A stretch of 64,000 bases of DNA from Roseibium alexandrii DFL-11 (GCF_000158095.2 NZ_CM011002.1:4935703-4999702); one strand, 5' to 3'. Positions 7,345-16,672 are shown, numbered from the stretch's first letter. Notes: generated by a model from the sequence alone, not told the origin. Numbers and translations: made by a program.

Positions 7345-9822
7345 GTGTCGGAACTTGGAGCTACGAAACTGCCGTCTTCGGCACGTGTTGTCATTGTTGG
7401 CGGCGGCATTATGGGATGCGGCCTTGCCTACCATCTGGCGCATGAAGGTTGGTCCGATGTTGTGCTTTTGGAAAAGGCGGAATTGACATCCGGCTCGACC
7501 TGGCACGCGGCGGGCCAGATCACGCATTCCACTTCCAGCTTCGGCCTTGGAAAATGCGTCGGCTACAACATTGATCTTTATTCCGGGCAGCTGGAAGAAG
7601 AGACAGGCCAATCCGTAACCTGGCATGGCTGCGGGTCTTTCCGTCTCGCCTATACGGAAGACGAAATGGATTGGCTGCGCCACACCATGAGCGTTGGCCG
7701 TGCGCTTCAATTTCCGATGGAACTTGTGGGGCCGGACCGGATCCGGGAGTTGCATCCCTACTACAATCTCGACGGCGTTCTCGGCGCGCTTCACACGCCG
7801 GATGACGGGCACGCGGATCCGTCCGGTGTCACCCAGGCGCTGGCCATCGGCGCGCGGAAGCTGGGTGTGAAGATCATTCGCCGCTGCCGGGCGAAGGACA
7901 TCAAGCAGCTGCCGACGGGGGAGTGGAAAGTCTTCACCGAACTTGGCGATATCACCTGCGAACATGTGGTGAATGCTGGGGGCACCTATGCGCGCCAGAT
8001 GGGTGAATGGAGCGGCCTGCAATTGCCGATGACCTCCATGACCCACCACTACATCGTCACCGACACGGTTCCGGAGTTCCTGGAGTTAGATAAAGAACTC
8101 CCGGTCATTCGCGACGACAAGCTGGTCTCCGGCTACATCCGCATGGAGCAGAAATCAGGGCTGATCGGAATTTACGAGAAGGAAAACCCGAACACGGTTT
8201 GGGAAGACCATTGTCCCTGGGAAGCAGAAAACGAGCTGTTTGACGCCGACTATGACCGGATCATGCCCTGGCTGGAAAACGCCATGGACCGGATGCCGAT
8301 TTTTGCAGAGCTCGGCATAAAACGGGAAGTTCACGGTGCGATTTCACACCCGCCGGACGGCAACCCCCTGATTGGCCCCGCTCCCGGTGTCAAGAACTAC
8401 TGGTGCTGTTGCGGCACCCAGATTGGCATCGGTTGGGGCCCGGGGCTTACCCGCGAGCTGGCCAGATGGATGGTGCATGGCGCCGCCGACATTTCCATGC
8501 GCGAGTTTGATCCACGCCGGTTCGGCGACTATGCCGATAAGGACTGGCAGGTAATCAAGGCCAAGGAAGACTATTGCCTGCGTCACGAAATTCCGTTCCC
8601 GCATTTCAACCGCCTGGAAGGCCGGCCGATCAAACCCAGCCCGCTTTATGAGCGTTTGAAAGAAAAAGGCGCGGTCTTTGAGGAAGTCTATGGCCATGAA
8701 CGTCCGCGGTGGTTCGCAAAAGACGGTTTGGAGCAGCGTGACTACTATTCCTTCAACCGGCCTGAGTGGCATGGTGTGGTTGCAAAGGAGATGAAGGCTG
8801 TGCGGAACACTGCCGGCATCATGGATATTTCGGCTTTCACCAAGATCGAGGTGTCCGGTCCGGAAGCAGAAACCTATCTCGATCGTCTCGTTGCCAACAA
8901 GCTTCCCAAAAAGGTTGGCGGCATTACCTTGACCCATATGCTCAACCGGCGCGGCCGGATTGAGCTTGAGTTGACCGTGGTGCGGCTTGGCCCGGACCGG
9001 TTCTATCTTGTCTGTGCGGCGTTCTTCGAGCAGCGTCTCCTCGATCATTTGGCCCAACACCTCGGCGGTGAAACCGTAACGGTCCGAAATCTTTCGACCG
9101 ACTGGGGGGCGATGGCCCTGAACGGACCGCGGGCCCGCGATGTTCTGGCGCCCAATACCTCGGCTGCGCTGGACAATGCGTCTTTCCGGTGGCTAACGGC
9201 TCAGGAAATCGAGGTGGCAGGCCGCAAGCTGTGGGCCTTCCGCATGTCCTATGCAGGTGAGCTTGGTTGGGAATTCCATGTTCCATGGGAAGACATGCTG
9301 GCGGTGTATGACGCACTTTGGGCAACCGGGGAAAGTCTGGGTCTCATGGACTACGGGTCCTTTGCAATGAATGCCCTGCGGCTCGAAAAAGGCTTCAAGG
9401 GCGCCGGCGAACTGACAAACGAAGTCACCTTGCCGGAAGCGAATGTGATGCGCTTCGTCAAACTCGACAAGGGTGACTTCCTCGGCCGGGAGGAAACCGC
9501 AAAGAGCGCGGAAAGCGCACTCCCTTGGGTCTGTGTTTATCTTGAAGTGGAGCCGGATGGCGTTGCTGATGGCCATGGCGGAGAAGCTGTCCTAATGGAC
9601 GGGAAGGTCGTCGGGGCAACAAGCTCGATTGCCTATGGTCATTCAGTCGGCAAGATCCTGGCCTTTGCTTACGTCAAGCCGGAGGCTGCGAAAGCTGGAA
9701 CCGAACTGGAAGTCGTTGTCATGAACGGTGCACGCGCCGCGCGGGTCCTCGATGTCCCGGCGTATGATCCGGACAGTATTTTACCGCGCACAGATGCACC
9801 GGTCGGGGTGGCTGCGGAATGA
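7345..9822 (+). CDS. Dimethylglycine/sarcosine dehydrogenase-like flavoprotein (DAO + GcvT domains)
   Basis: An 825-residue fusion. The N-terminal DAO domain (1-430) has the GGGIMG dinucleotide motif near residue 19-24 and STWHAAG with H54 at the position of covalent FAD attachment in dimethylglycine dehydrogenase. The C-terminal aminomethyltransferase (GcvT) tetrahydrofolate domain spans about 480-810. Family members demethylate secondary or tertiary N-methyl amino acids and pass the one-carbon unit to tetrahydrofolate. The start is the GTG at 7345, with GGAG 7 bases upstream and no sensible ATG in frame; longer frames would run into the divergent rpiR. The stop overlaps the next ATG. With the Rieske gene opposite, a stepwise N-demethylation pathway is likely; the exact substrate is unknown. 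Confidence 0.88.
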   Translation: MSELGATKLPSSARVVIVGGGIMGCGLAYHLAHEGWSDVVLLEKAELTSGSTWHAAGQITHSTSSFGLGKCVGYNIDLYSGQLEEETGQSVTWHGCGSFRLAYTEDEMDWLRHTMSVGRALQFPMELVGPDRIRELHPYYNLDGVLGALHTPDDGHADPSGVTQALAIGARKLGVKIIRRCRAKDIKQLPTGEWKVFTELGDITCEHVVNAGGTYARQMGEWSGLQLPMTSMTHHYIVTDTVPEFLELDKELPVIRDDKLVSGYIRMEQKSGLIGIYEKENPNTVWEDHCPWEAENELFDADYDRIMPWLENAMDRMPIFAELGIKREVHGAISHPPDGNPLIGPAPGVKNYWCCCGTQIGIGWGPGLTRELARWMVHGAADISMREFDPRRFGDYADKDWQVIKAKEDYCLRHEIPFPHFNRLEGRPIKPSPLYERLKEKGAVFEEVYGHERPRWFAKDGLEQRDYYSFNRPEWHGVVAKEMKAVRNTAGIMDISAFTKIEVSGPEAETYLDRLVANKLPKKVGGITLTHMLNRRGRIELELTVVRLGPDRFYLVCAAFFEQRLLDHLAQHLGGETVTVRNLSTDWGAMALNGPRARDVLAPNTSAALDNASFRWLTAQEIEVAGRKLWAFRMSYAGELGWEFHVPWEDMLAVYDALWATGESLGLMDYGSFAMNALRLEKGFKGAGELTNEVTLPEANVMRFVKLDKGDFLGREETAKSAESALPWVCVYLEVEPDGVADGHGGEAVLMDGKVVGATSSIAYGHSVGKILAFAYVKPEAAKAGTELEVVVMNGARAARVLDVPAYDPDSILPRTDAPVGVAAE

Positions 9823-10913
9823 GCATTCCCGCCACAATGAAAGCGATGGTTCTTGAGGGACATGGTGGTCTGGACAAGATCGTCTGGCACGAACACTGGC
9901 CGACACCCGAACCGGGAGCCGGGCAAGTCCTCATCAAAGTCGGAGCTTGCGGCCTCAACAACACCGACGTGAACACCCGTTCCGGCTGGTATTCTAAAAC
10001 GGTCTCCGAGGCGACCACCGGCGGAGCCTATCGAGAAGTCGCAGAGGAAGACCCGACCTGGGGCGGACGCCCCATTAGCTTCCCGCGGATTCAGGGCGCC
10101 GATACGGTCGGTACGATCGTCGCGTTGGGAGATGGAGTTTCTGAAGACCTCCTGAACAGGCGCGTCATGGTCGACTGCTGGCTGCGCGATTGGTCCGATC
10201 CGGACAACATGGACAAGACCGGCTATTTCGGCTCCGAGTGCAACGGGGGCTTTGCCGAATATACGGTTGTCGACGCGCGGAATGTCGGACCCATCGTCAG
10301 CGCACTATCTGATGCAGAACTTGCAACATTTTCCTGTTCCTACACAACCGCAGAAGGGATGCTCAGCCGCGCCAATGTCGGTGCAAAGGATACGGTTCTG
10401 GTGACTGGCGCCTCGGGTGGTGTCGGATCGGCCTTGGTCCAACTCGCCAAACGCCGGGGCGCGACTGTTATTGCTCTGGCGTCGCCCGCCAAACATGTAG
10501 ACGTTAAGGCACTCGGCGCGGATCACGTTCTTGAACGCGCGCCGGCGGATCTTAAAGCCGCCTTGAAATTAGCAACCGGCAAAGACACGGTTTCCGTTGT
10601 GGCTGATATTGTTGGCGGGCCCTATTGGGGTACCTTGATCAATGCCTTGAAACGTGGCGGCCGGTACACGTGCTCCGGTGCCATTGCGGGCCCGATCGTG
10701 GAACTCGATCTGAGAACCTTCTACCTGCGCGACCTGACATTTACCGGCTCGACTGTTATTGCTCCGCATATTTTCTCAGATGTTGTCGGGTACATTGAAC
10801 GCGATGAAATCAGGCCGGCTTTGGCCGCAACCTATCCGTTGAAGGACTTTCACGCGGCACAAACAGCGTTCATCGAGAAGAAGCACACGGGCAACATTGT
10901 GGTGACCCCATGA
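9819..10913 (+). CDS. Medium-chain (MDR) alcohol dehydrogenase-family oxidoreductase
   Basis: A 364-residue zinc-type/quinone-reductase-like MDR protein. It has the N-terminal GroES-like substrate domain, then the Rossmann motif TGASGGVGSALVQLAK near residues 193-208. The catalytic-zinc region reads CGLNNTD, so the usual Cys is followed by Asn-Asn-Thr-Asp instead of a GxD-H motif, which makes it resemble the zinc-independent quinone-oxidoreductase branch. It is coupled by ATGA overlaps to the flavoprotein upstream and to the first MLE-family gene downstream, so it is surely part of the same pathway. The substrate is unknown. Confidence 0.85.
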   Translation: MSIPATMKAMVLEGHGGLDKIVWHEHWPTPEPGAGQVLIKVGACGLNNTDVNTRSGWYSKTVSEATTGGAYREVAEEDPTWGGRPISFPRIQGADTVGTIVALGDGVSEDLLNRRVMVDCWLRDWSDPDNMDKTGYFGSECNGGFAEYTVVDARNVGPIVSALSDAELATFSCSYTTAEGMLSRANVGAKDTVLVTGASGGVGSALVQLAKRRGATVIALASPAKHVDVKALGADHVLERAPADLKAALKLATGKDTVSVVADIVGGPYWGTLINALKRGGRYTCSGAIAGPIVELDLRTFYLRDLTFTGSTVIAPHIFSDVVGYIERDEIRPALAATYPLKDFHAAQTAFIEKKHTGNIVVTP

Positions 10914-12022
10914 AGATCACCCGCATCCGTGTCTTCAAGACAGATCTTCCCTATGTCGACGGCGCATACGGCTGGGGAGCGGGCAACGCCATTACGGTAG
11001 CAAAGGCCTCGGTTGTTGTGATTGATACGGATGCGGGTGTGCAAGGCTGCGGCGAGTTCACGCCCTGCGGCGAGAACTACATGGTCGCCCATTCTGAAGG
11101 TGTTGAAGCGCTCGCGCGGTTGGTCGCGCCGGTTCTGCTCGGAGAAGATCCGAGACAGGTGGCTCGGATCGAGCAAATCCTCGATCATACCATTCAGGGC
11201 CACAGCTACGCTAAAGCCCCTTTTGATGCCGCCTGCTGGGACATACTCGGAAAATCTCTGGAAGTGCCGGTATGGCTTCTTCTTGGCGGAAAGCTCACGG
11301 ACGGCGCACCCATGTACCGCGTCGCACCGCACAGAGAGACCGAAGAAACGATCACTGAGCTGGATAGGCACCGGGCGGCAGGATACCGGCAATTCCAGAT
11401 CAAGGTCGGTGCGGACTGGTCCACCGATATAGACCGTATCCGTGCAACCGTTCCGCTTCTGAAGCCCGGCGAAAAAGCTATGGCCGATGCCAACCAGGGC
11501 TGGCGGGTAGACAACGCCCTCCGGGTGGCCCGGGCAACACGGGATCTCGACTTCATTTTCGAACAGCCCTGCCGGACTTATGAGGAGTGCCTTCAGGTGC
11601 GACGGCGGATCGATCTGCCGATGAAGCTCGATGAATGCGTGACCGGCATGCGAGCCGCACAACGGATTGTTGCTGATCAGGGCGCGGATCTGGTGTGCCT
11701 GAAAATCTCGAACCTTGGCGGCTTGTCGAAGGGTCGGCGGGTTCGGGATTTTTTCCTCGACAACCGGATCCCGGTCGTTGCTGAAGACACATGGGGCGGC
11801 GAAATCGCAACCGCAACGCTTGCCCATTTCGCAGCGTCCACACCAGCGGACTATCTGCAAAACACCACGGACCTTTGCAACTACAACACCCGTTCGACAG
11901 GAACACCGGCCCCAAAGACGGAGGGTGGAAAGCTCTTCGCGTCCGACATGCCGGGGCTCGGCGTTGCCCCGGATTTTGCAGCCCTTGGAGATCCGGTCGC
12001 CACCTATGGAGAGGCTGCATGA
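10910..12022 (+). CDS. MLE-subgroup enolase-superfamily enzyme 1 (racemase/epimerase-like)
   Basis: A 370-residue enolase-superfamily protein with the N-terminal capping domain and a modified TIM barrel. Predicted metal ligands are D193, E218 and D241. Predicted acid/base lysines are K165 (QIKVG, strand 2) and K265 (LKISN, strand 6). The usual KxK pair on strand 2 is reduced to one Lys, as in hydroxyproline-betaine 2-epimerase (HpbD) and relatives. This favours 1,1-proton transfer (epimerisation) of an amino acid derivative. ATGA overlaps link it to the MDR gene and to MLE 2. The three MLE genes share a common ancestor but are clearly diverged, so they probably have different substrates or reactions. 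Confidence 0.85.
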   Translation: MKITRIRVFKTDLPYVDGAYGWGAGNAITVAKASVVVIDTDAGVQGCGEFTPCGENYMVAHSEGVEALARLVAPVLLGEDPRQVARIEQILDHTIQGHSYAKAPFDAACWDILGKSLEVPVWLLLGGKLTDGAPMYRVAPHRETEETITELDRHRAAGYRQFQIKVGADWSTDIDRIRATVPLLKPGEKAMADANQGWRVDNALRVARATRDLDFIFEQPCRTYEECLQVRRRIDLPMKLDECVTGMRAAQRIVADQGADLVCLKISNLGGLSKGRRVRDFFLDNRIPVVAEDTWGGEIATATLAHFAASTPADYLQNTTDLCNYNTRSTGTPAPKTEGGKLFASDMPGLGVAPDFAALGDPVATYGEAA

Positions 12023-13134
12023 AGATCACAAAGATCTCGGTTTGGCAGTTCGATCTGCCGCTCTCCAAGCCCTATTGGCTTTCCGGTGGGAGGCTGAAAT
12101 TCGAGAGGCTCGATAGCACCTTTGTGCGCATTGAAACCGACGAAGGCCTCGCCGGGTGGGGGGAAGGGTGCCCGTGGGGCCATACCTACCTGCCTGCTCA
12201 TGGTTCAGGTTTGCGTGCAGCTCTCGAGCTCATGGCACCGGCCTTGATTGGCAAGGATCCACGGGCTCTGGAGTCCATCAATCGGGTGATGGATCTGCAA
12301 TTGCCCGGACACCCGTACGCAAAAGCACCTTTGGACATTGCCTGCTGGGATATCTTTGGCAAATCAAGCGGCTACCCTCTTTGGCGGCTTTTTGGTACGG
12401 AAAATCCAGCAGAGGTCGCGATCAATTCATCAATTTCAACCGGTACGCCGGACGAAATGATCGCGGACATCCAGGCCGCCAGTGCAAGGGGCTACAAGAC
12501 CCACTCTGCCAAGGTCGGCGGGAGCAACTTTAAGGCCGACATCGACCGCATTGAGGCAATTTCAGCAGCCTTGGCGCCGGACGAACAGGTGACCTTCGAT
12601 GTGAACCGGGCCTGGACACCAGGTGTCGCTCTGCAGGTGCTGAACTCGGTTGCCGCCCGCGACTGGATCGAGCAGCCGTGTGAAACTCTGGCTGAGTGTG
12701 CGCTTGTGGCCGCCAAAGTGCCCCAGCCGATCATGCTGGATGAATGTCTGCATTCTTTTGCAGATCATCTCGATGCCTGGAAGGCGGGCATCTGTCAGGG
12801 CGTCAAGGTCAAGCCGAACCGGGTCGGTGGGCTGACAAAGGCGAAACAGATCCGGGATTTCGGCATTTCAGTCGGTTGGCAGATGCACATTGAAGACACG
12901 GGCGGAAGTGCGTTCGCAGACACAGCCGCCCTGCATCTGGCAGCTGCAACACCAGAGGCCAACAGACTGGCAAGCTGGCTGTGCCACGCGCATCTTGCTG
13001 TTGATCCAGTTCCCGGCCAAGGCGCGCGCAATGTCGGAGGCTCGGTTCATTTCGACCAGAGCCCCGGCATCGGTGTCGAACCTGATCCTGAAATTCTTGG
13101 CGACCCAATCGTGGTATATGGAGACGCCGCATGA
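12019..13134 (+). CDS. MLE-subgroup enolase-superfamily enzyme 2
   Basis: A 371-residue paralogue of its neighbours. The catalytic positions are conserved: K165 (SAKVGG), D194 and N196, E218, D241, and K263/K265 (VKVKPN, two lysines). The barrel region that usually reads DTWGG has DTGGSA here, unlike MLE 1 and 3, so the active-site end of strand 8 differs and a different substrate is likely. The ATG at 12019 overlaps the TGA of MLE 1 and gives a normal-length capping domain; the longer open frame upstream is out of family. Its stop overlaps the MLE 3 start. Racemase, epimerase, dehydratase or lactonase activity cannot be told apart from sequence alone. Confidence 0.85.
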   Translation: MKITKISVWQFDLPLSKPYWLSGGRLKFERLDSTFVRIETDEGLAGWGEGCPWGHTYLPAHGSGLRAALELMAPALIGKDPRALESINRVMDLQLPGHPYAKAPLDIACWDIFGKSSGYPLWRLFGTENPAEVAINSSISTGTPDEMIADIQAASARGYKTHSAKVGGSNFKADIDRIEAISAALAPDEQVTFDVNRAWTPGVALQVLNSVAARDWIEQPCETLAECALVAAKVPQPIMLDECLHSFADHLDAWKAGICQGVKVKPNRVGGLTKAKQIRDFGISVGWQMHIEDTGGSAFADTAALHLAAATPEANRLASWLCHAHLAVDPVPGQGARNVGGSVHFDQSPGIGVEPDPEILGDPIVVYGDAA

Positions 13135-14255
13135 GAAACGTGCCCGATCTTGAAATCTCGGGTCTGTCCCTGTGGCGGGTTCCACTGACAAGCCATGAGA
13201 CCTACTACATGGCATCCGGCAAGGCCTGTGCCACCGTGGACAGCATGGTTGTACGGATCGAGACCAAACAAGGTGTCTCCGGTTGGGGCGAAGTCTGCCC
13301 GATCCCCCAATATTTGCCCGCCTATGCCAATGGTGTTGCTCCGGCCCTTGAAGAACTCGCCCCCGTTCTGATTGGCCGGAGCCCGATTGGCGCGGAGGCT
13401 GCGATGGGGGCCTGCAACAAACACCTGATCGGTCATGTCTATGCAAAATCTGCCATCGACATTGCACTGTGGGATTTGACCGGAAAGGCCTGCGGGCTGC
13501 CGATCTATACTCTTCTTGGCGGACTGCAGACAGATCAGCTCCCGCTCTATCACTCCATCACATGTATCGCGCCAAACGACATGGTCCGGATCGCCAAAGA
13601 GGCGATTGCGGCCGGCATGACCCAGATCCAGGTCAAGCTCGGCGCGGACGATGATTGGCAGGCCGACGTTGCCCGTCTGCGGCTAGTTCGCGAAGCAGTG
13701 GGTCCCGGCCCAATCGTCTACGGAGACTGGAATTGCGGTGCGACCCGCATGGACGCAACGCGCGTGGGGCGTGCCGTTGCCGACCTCGACATCATGCTTG
13801 AACAACCCTGTCAGACGCTGGAAGAGTGCGCGGCCGTCAGGGCAGCGACCGGCTTGCCGATGAAGCTCGATGAAAACGCTCATGATATCGCCAGCCTTCT
13901 CAAGGCCTATGAGCTTGGCTGCATGGATGCGGTGGCTCTGAAACTGTCCAAGTTTGGCGGCATTACCGAACTTAGAAAAGCGCGGGACCTCTGCCTTTAT
14001 GCCGGCGCGCGCATGTGTGTTGAAGATACCTGGGGCTCAGACATCGCAACAGCTGCAGCGCTTCATGTCGCTGCCGCGACGCCGCGTCAGGGCATCATGA
14101 ATGTCTGCGATTTGTCCGGCTATGTTGCGCCAAGGATCGATCCTGTTGCGCCGTCGCGGACCGGTGGTTTCATTTCTCCTCCCAGTGGTCCGGGCTTGGG
14201 CGTATCGCCCGACCCTGATGTTCTGGGAGATCCTATTCTCGACCTAGCCGCTTGA
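13131..14255 (+). CDS. MLE-subgroup enolase-superfamily enzyme 3
   Basis: A 374-residue third paralogue with a slightly longer N-terminus. Predicted catalytic residues are K169 (QVKLG), D199 and N201 (GDWN), E224, D247 and K271 (LKLSK). The strand-8 region reads EDTWGSD. It begins in an ATGA overlap with MLE 2 and ends 23 bases before the aminotransferase ATG. Three adjacent MLE-type genes in one transcript are unusual and suggest that several stereoisomers or successive intermediates of one compound class are handled. The general family is certain; the reaction is not. Confidence 0.85.
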   Translation: MRNVPDLEISGLSLWRVPLTSHETYYMASGKACATVDSMVVRIETKQGVSGWGEVCPIPQYLPAYANGVAPALEELAPVLIGRSPIGAEAAMGACNKHLIGHVYAKSAIDIALWDLTGKACGLPIYTLLGGLQTDQLPLYHSITCIAPNDMVRIAKEAIAAGMTQIQVKLGADDDWQADVARLRLVREAVGPGPIVYGDWNCGATRMDATRVGRAVADLDIMLEQPCQTLEECAAVRAATGLPMKLDENAHDIASLLKAYELGCMDAVALKLSKFGGITELRKARDLCLYAGARMCVEDTWGSDIATAAALHVAAATPRQGIMNVCDLSGYVAPRIDPVAPSRTGGFISPPSGPGLGVSPDPDVLGDPILDLAA

Positions 14256-14278
14256 AGGCCAGCCTGAGAGGCACGCCC

Positions 14279-15550
14279 ATGAAAACGAATATCTCGCAAT
14301 CCGATTGGAAAAACCGTGCAGCCGAAGTCCTGCCTGCGGCCGGGTTCGGCAATTTCGATCCGTCTCTGATCTTGCGCGAGGGCAAGGGCTCGCGGATCTG
14401 GGACGAAGATGGCAAAGAGTATATCGACTATCTGATCGGATCCGGCCCAATGATCCTGGGCCATGGCCATCCGGAAGTCCTGGACGCGGTGCAAGAACAG
14501 CTCGGCAAGGGCATGACGTTCTTCACCAACAATGCCGCCGGCATTGAGCTTGCCGAAGTCCTTGTCGAGGCCATGGCCTGCGCCGAGCAGGTCCGTTACG
14601 TGTCGACGGGCGGCGAAGCGGACATGTACGCCATCCGGCTTGCCCGCGCCTTTACGGGGAAAGACAAAATCCTCAAATTCGAGGGCGGCTACCACGGCAT
14701 GTCCGGCGAAGCCTTGATGAGCCTTGCGCCCAAGACGCTCGTCAATTTCCCGCAAGCCGTTCCAGATTCCGCCGGGATCCCGGAAAGCGTGCGCGACAAC
14801 ATGCTGATTGCGCCGTTCAACGACACAGATTTCGTCACGTCTCTGGTTGAGGAATATGCCGGTGAAATCGCCTGTATCATTGTGGAGCCTTTGCAGCGGT
14901 TGATACCGCCTGCACCGGGGTTTCTGCAGACCTTGCGGGATCTGGCAACCAAGCACGGAATTGTCTTGGTCTTTGATGAAGTGGTCACCGGCTTCCGGTT
15001 CGCTTATGGCGGCGCCCAGGAATACTACGGTGTCGTGCCGGATCTATGCACGCTCGGCAAAATCATTGGCGGCGGCTTTCCGCTCGCAGCTATTGCCGGT
15101 TGCTCCGAGATCATGGCGCATTTCGACAAGGCCGTTGTCGGCGACAAGAGTTTCACGTTTCAGGTCGGAACACTGAGCGGCAACCCCGTTGCAAGTGTGG
15201 CGGGCTTGAAGACTTTGGAAATCTTGCGGCAACCAAGCGCCTACGAGGAGATTAAGAAAAACGGTGAGCGGTTGATGCAAAGCTACGCCACGCATCTGTC
15301 AGCTGTAGGCGTGCCCCACCAGATCGTCGGCGAACCCATGCTGTTCGATGTCGTCTTCACCGAAGACCCGGTGCGCGATTATCGTGACACGCTGAAGAAC
15401 AATGCGGCGCAGGCCAAGGCGTTCAACGCATCTCTGCGCCAAAGCGGTATCTTGAAACCCGACAGCAAGCTCTATGCACACCTGGCTTTATCAGTAGAGG
15501 ATTTGCAGCAAACTGACGAAGCGATCGCTACGGCAGCAAGGCAACTTTAA
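14279..15550 (+). CDS. Class III aminotransferase (glutamate-1-semialdehyde aminomutase-like)
   Basis: A 423-residue PLP enzyme resembling HemL-type aminotransferases. Features are GSGPMILGHGHP near residue 58, STGGEADMYAIRLAR for cofactor phosphate binding, FDEVVTGFR with the PLP-contacting Asp, and LGKIIGGG with the Schiff-base Lys. The genuine HemL is normally a lone housekeeping gene, so this copy, last in a catabolic operon, more likely transaminates a pathway intermediate. The ATG at 14279 has a GAGAGG site upstream; the in-frame TTG at 14252 is rejected. A terminator follows at 15601. Confidence 0.88.
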   Translation: MKTNISQSDWKNRAAEVLPAAGFGNFDPSLILREGKGSRIWDEDGKEYIDYLIGSGPMILGHGHPEVLDAVQEQLGKGMTFFTNNAAGIELAEVLVEAMACAEQVRYVSTGGEADMYAIRLARAFTGKDKILKFEGGYHGMSGEALMSLAPKTLVNFPQAVPDSAGIPESVRDNMLIAPFNDTDFVTSLVEEYAGEIACIIVEPLQRLIPPAPGFLQTLRDLATKHGIVLVFDEVVTGFRFAYGGAQEYYGVVPDLCTLGKIIGGGFPLAAIAGCSEIMAHFDKAVVGDKSFTFQVGTLSGNPVASVAGLKTLEILRQPSAYEEIKKNGERLMQSYATHLSAVGVPHQIVGEPMLFDVVFTEDPVRDYRDTLKNNAAQAKAFNASLRQSGILKPDSKLYAHLALSVEDLQQTDEAIATAARQL

Positions 15551-15600
15551 CAATCTTTGCCGCGTTTTATGATCGCGCGGCCAAGATCAAAAGTAAGAAA

Positions 15601-15628
15601 GGGCGGCTCCTCTTAAGCCGCTCTTTTT
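15601..15628 (+). terminator. Rho-independent terminator of the + operon
   Basis: Stem GCGGCT/AGCCGC (15603-15608 with 15616-15621), extended by two outer pairs, followed by five T residues. It lies 50 bases after the aminotransferase stop and overlaps the last codons of the convergent permease gene. Confidence 0.75.
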
Positions 15629-16668
15629 CCGCTTAAGAGCCAAACAAAAAAGACACCCCCGACCAGGCCGGTTACGACGCCGATAGGCATGTCTTCCGGT
15701 GCCATGATGGTCCTGGCTGCGATGTCAGCCCAGAGAAGAAAGATAGCGCCAATCAGAGCTGAACCCAGCAAAACACGGCGATAGTCGCCGCCAACGAGCA
15801 GTCTGACAACATGCGGGACCATCAGGCCAACAAAGCCGATGATGCCGGAGAAAGCGACCATCACGCCGGTAATCAAGGCCCCGACAACAAACACGATGAG
15901 ACGGAAGCGGGCGACAGGAATGCCGAGGGTGGAGGCGGTTTCGTCGCCGACCGTCATGGCATTCAGCGCCGCAGCCTGTGACATCAACCAGGCGCCACAT
16001 ACAAGCAGGATGACAAACGGGTAGATAAGTTGGCTCCACTGCGCAAGCCCCAGACCTCCCAGCATCCAGAAGACAACTGTATGGGTTGCGCGGGGATCGC
16101 CTAAGAAAATCAAACCGTTCGCCGCTGCCATGACAATGAAGGACACGGCCACGCCTGCGAGCACCAAACGGTCCGCGCTTGTCGCATCGGCAAAACGCGA
16201 AACACCCAGCACAATGGCGGTTGCTGCGAGAGCCCCCAGAAATGCAAAGAGCGGGACCGTCAACAAGCCAATAAACAATCCGGTATGAAGCAGGGCCAGA
16301 ATTGCGCCAAATGCGCCGCCGGAAGAGATGCCCAAGAGATGAGGGTCCGCCAATGGATTGCGGGTCACGGCCTGGAGACTTGCTCCGACAATGGCAAGAC
16401 CCGCACCCACCATCATCGCAAGGAGGGCTCTTGGAAAGCGGATTTCCCAGACAATCGCTTCGCGCCCTTGCGACCAAGTCTGTTCGATCATGCCGGGGGA
16501 CAATTTGTTGAGGAATACGCCCCAAACGGTTCCAAGCTCGATCTGAACAGCGCCCACCGAAACCGCGAAGGAGAGCGAGACAAGGAGCAGTACCAGCCCG
16601 CCAAAACCGGTTATCAGCCTGTTTTCAGATAACAGCGATTTTGCTTGAACAGTCCTCGTCTCGCTCAC
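15613..16668 (-). CDS. btuC: FecCD/BtuC-family ABC permease (cobalamin type)
   Basis: A 351-residue polytopic membrane protein with about ten predicted hydrophobic segments and the family motifs RNPLADPHLLGISSGG and GIIGFVGLMVPH. It forms the channel of a binding-protein-dependent importer for cobalamin or an iron chelate. The cobalamin riboswitch upstream of the operon makes B12 or a corrinoid precursor the likely cargo. The GTG at 16668 was chosen because it follows the binding-protein stop by 4 bases; an ATG at 16746 would overlap that gene by 70 bases. It is the last gene of the operon. Confidence 0.85.
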   Translation of the reverse strand: MSETRTVQAKSLLSENRLITGFGGLVLLLVSLSFAVSVGAVQIELGTVWGVFLNKLSPGMIEQTWSQGREAIVWEIRFPRALLAMMVGAGLAIVGASLQAVTRNPLADPHLLGISSGGAFGAILALLHTGLFIGLLTVPLFAFLGALAATAIVLGVSRFADATSADRLVLAGVAVSFIVMAAANGLIFLGDPRATHTVVFWMLGGLGLAQWSQLIYPFVILLVCGAWLMSQAAALNAMTVGDETASTLGIPVARFRLIVFVVGALITGVMVAFSGIIGFVGLMVPHVVRLLVGGDYRRVLLGSALIGAIFLLWADIAARTIMAPEDMPIGVVTGLVGGVFFVWLLSGKRAA

Positions 16669-16672
16669 GGGT

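Noticed and set aside
10910..14255. MLE-family genes as the missing galactonate dehydratase
   Set aside because: They keep the two-lysine arrangement of MLE/HpbD-type enzymes and not the His-based sites of galactonate dehydratase, and they belong to another operon.
14279..15550. Housekeeping glutamate-1-semialdehyde aminomutase (hemL)
   Set aside because: Sequence is HemL-like, but the gene is last in a catabolic operon behind epimerase-type enzymes; a transaminase role is more likely.
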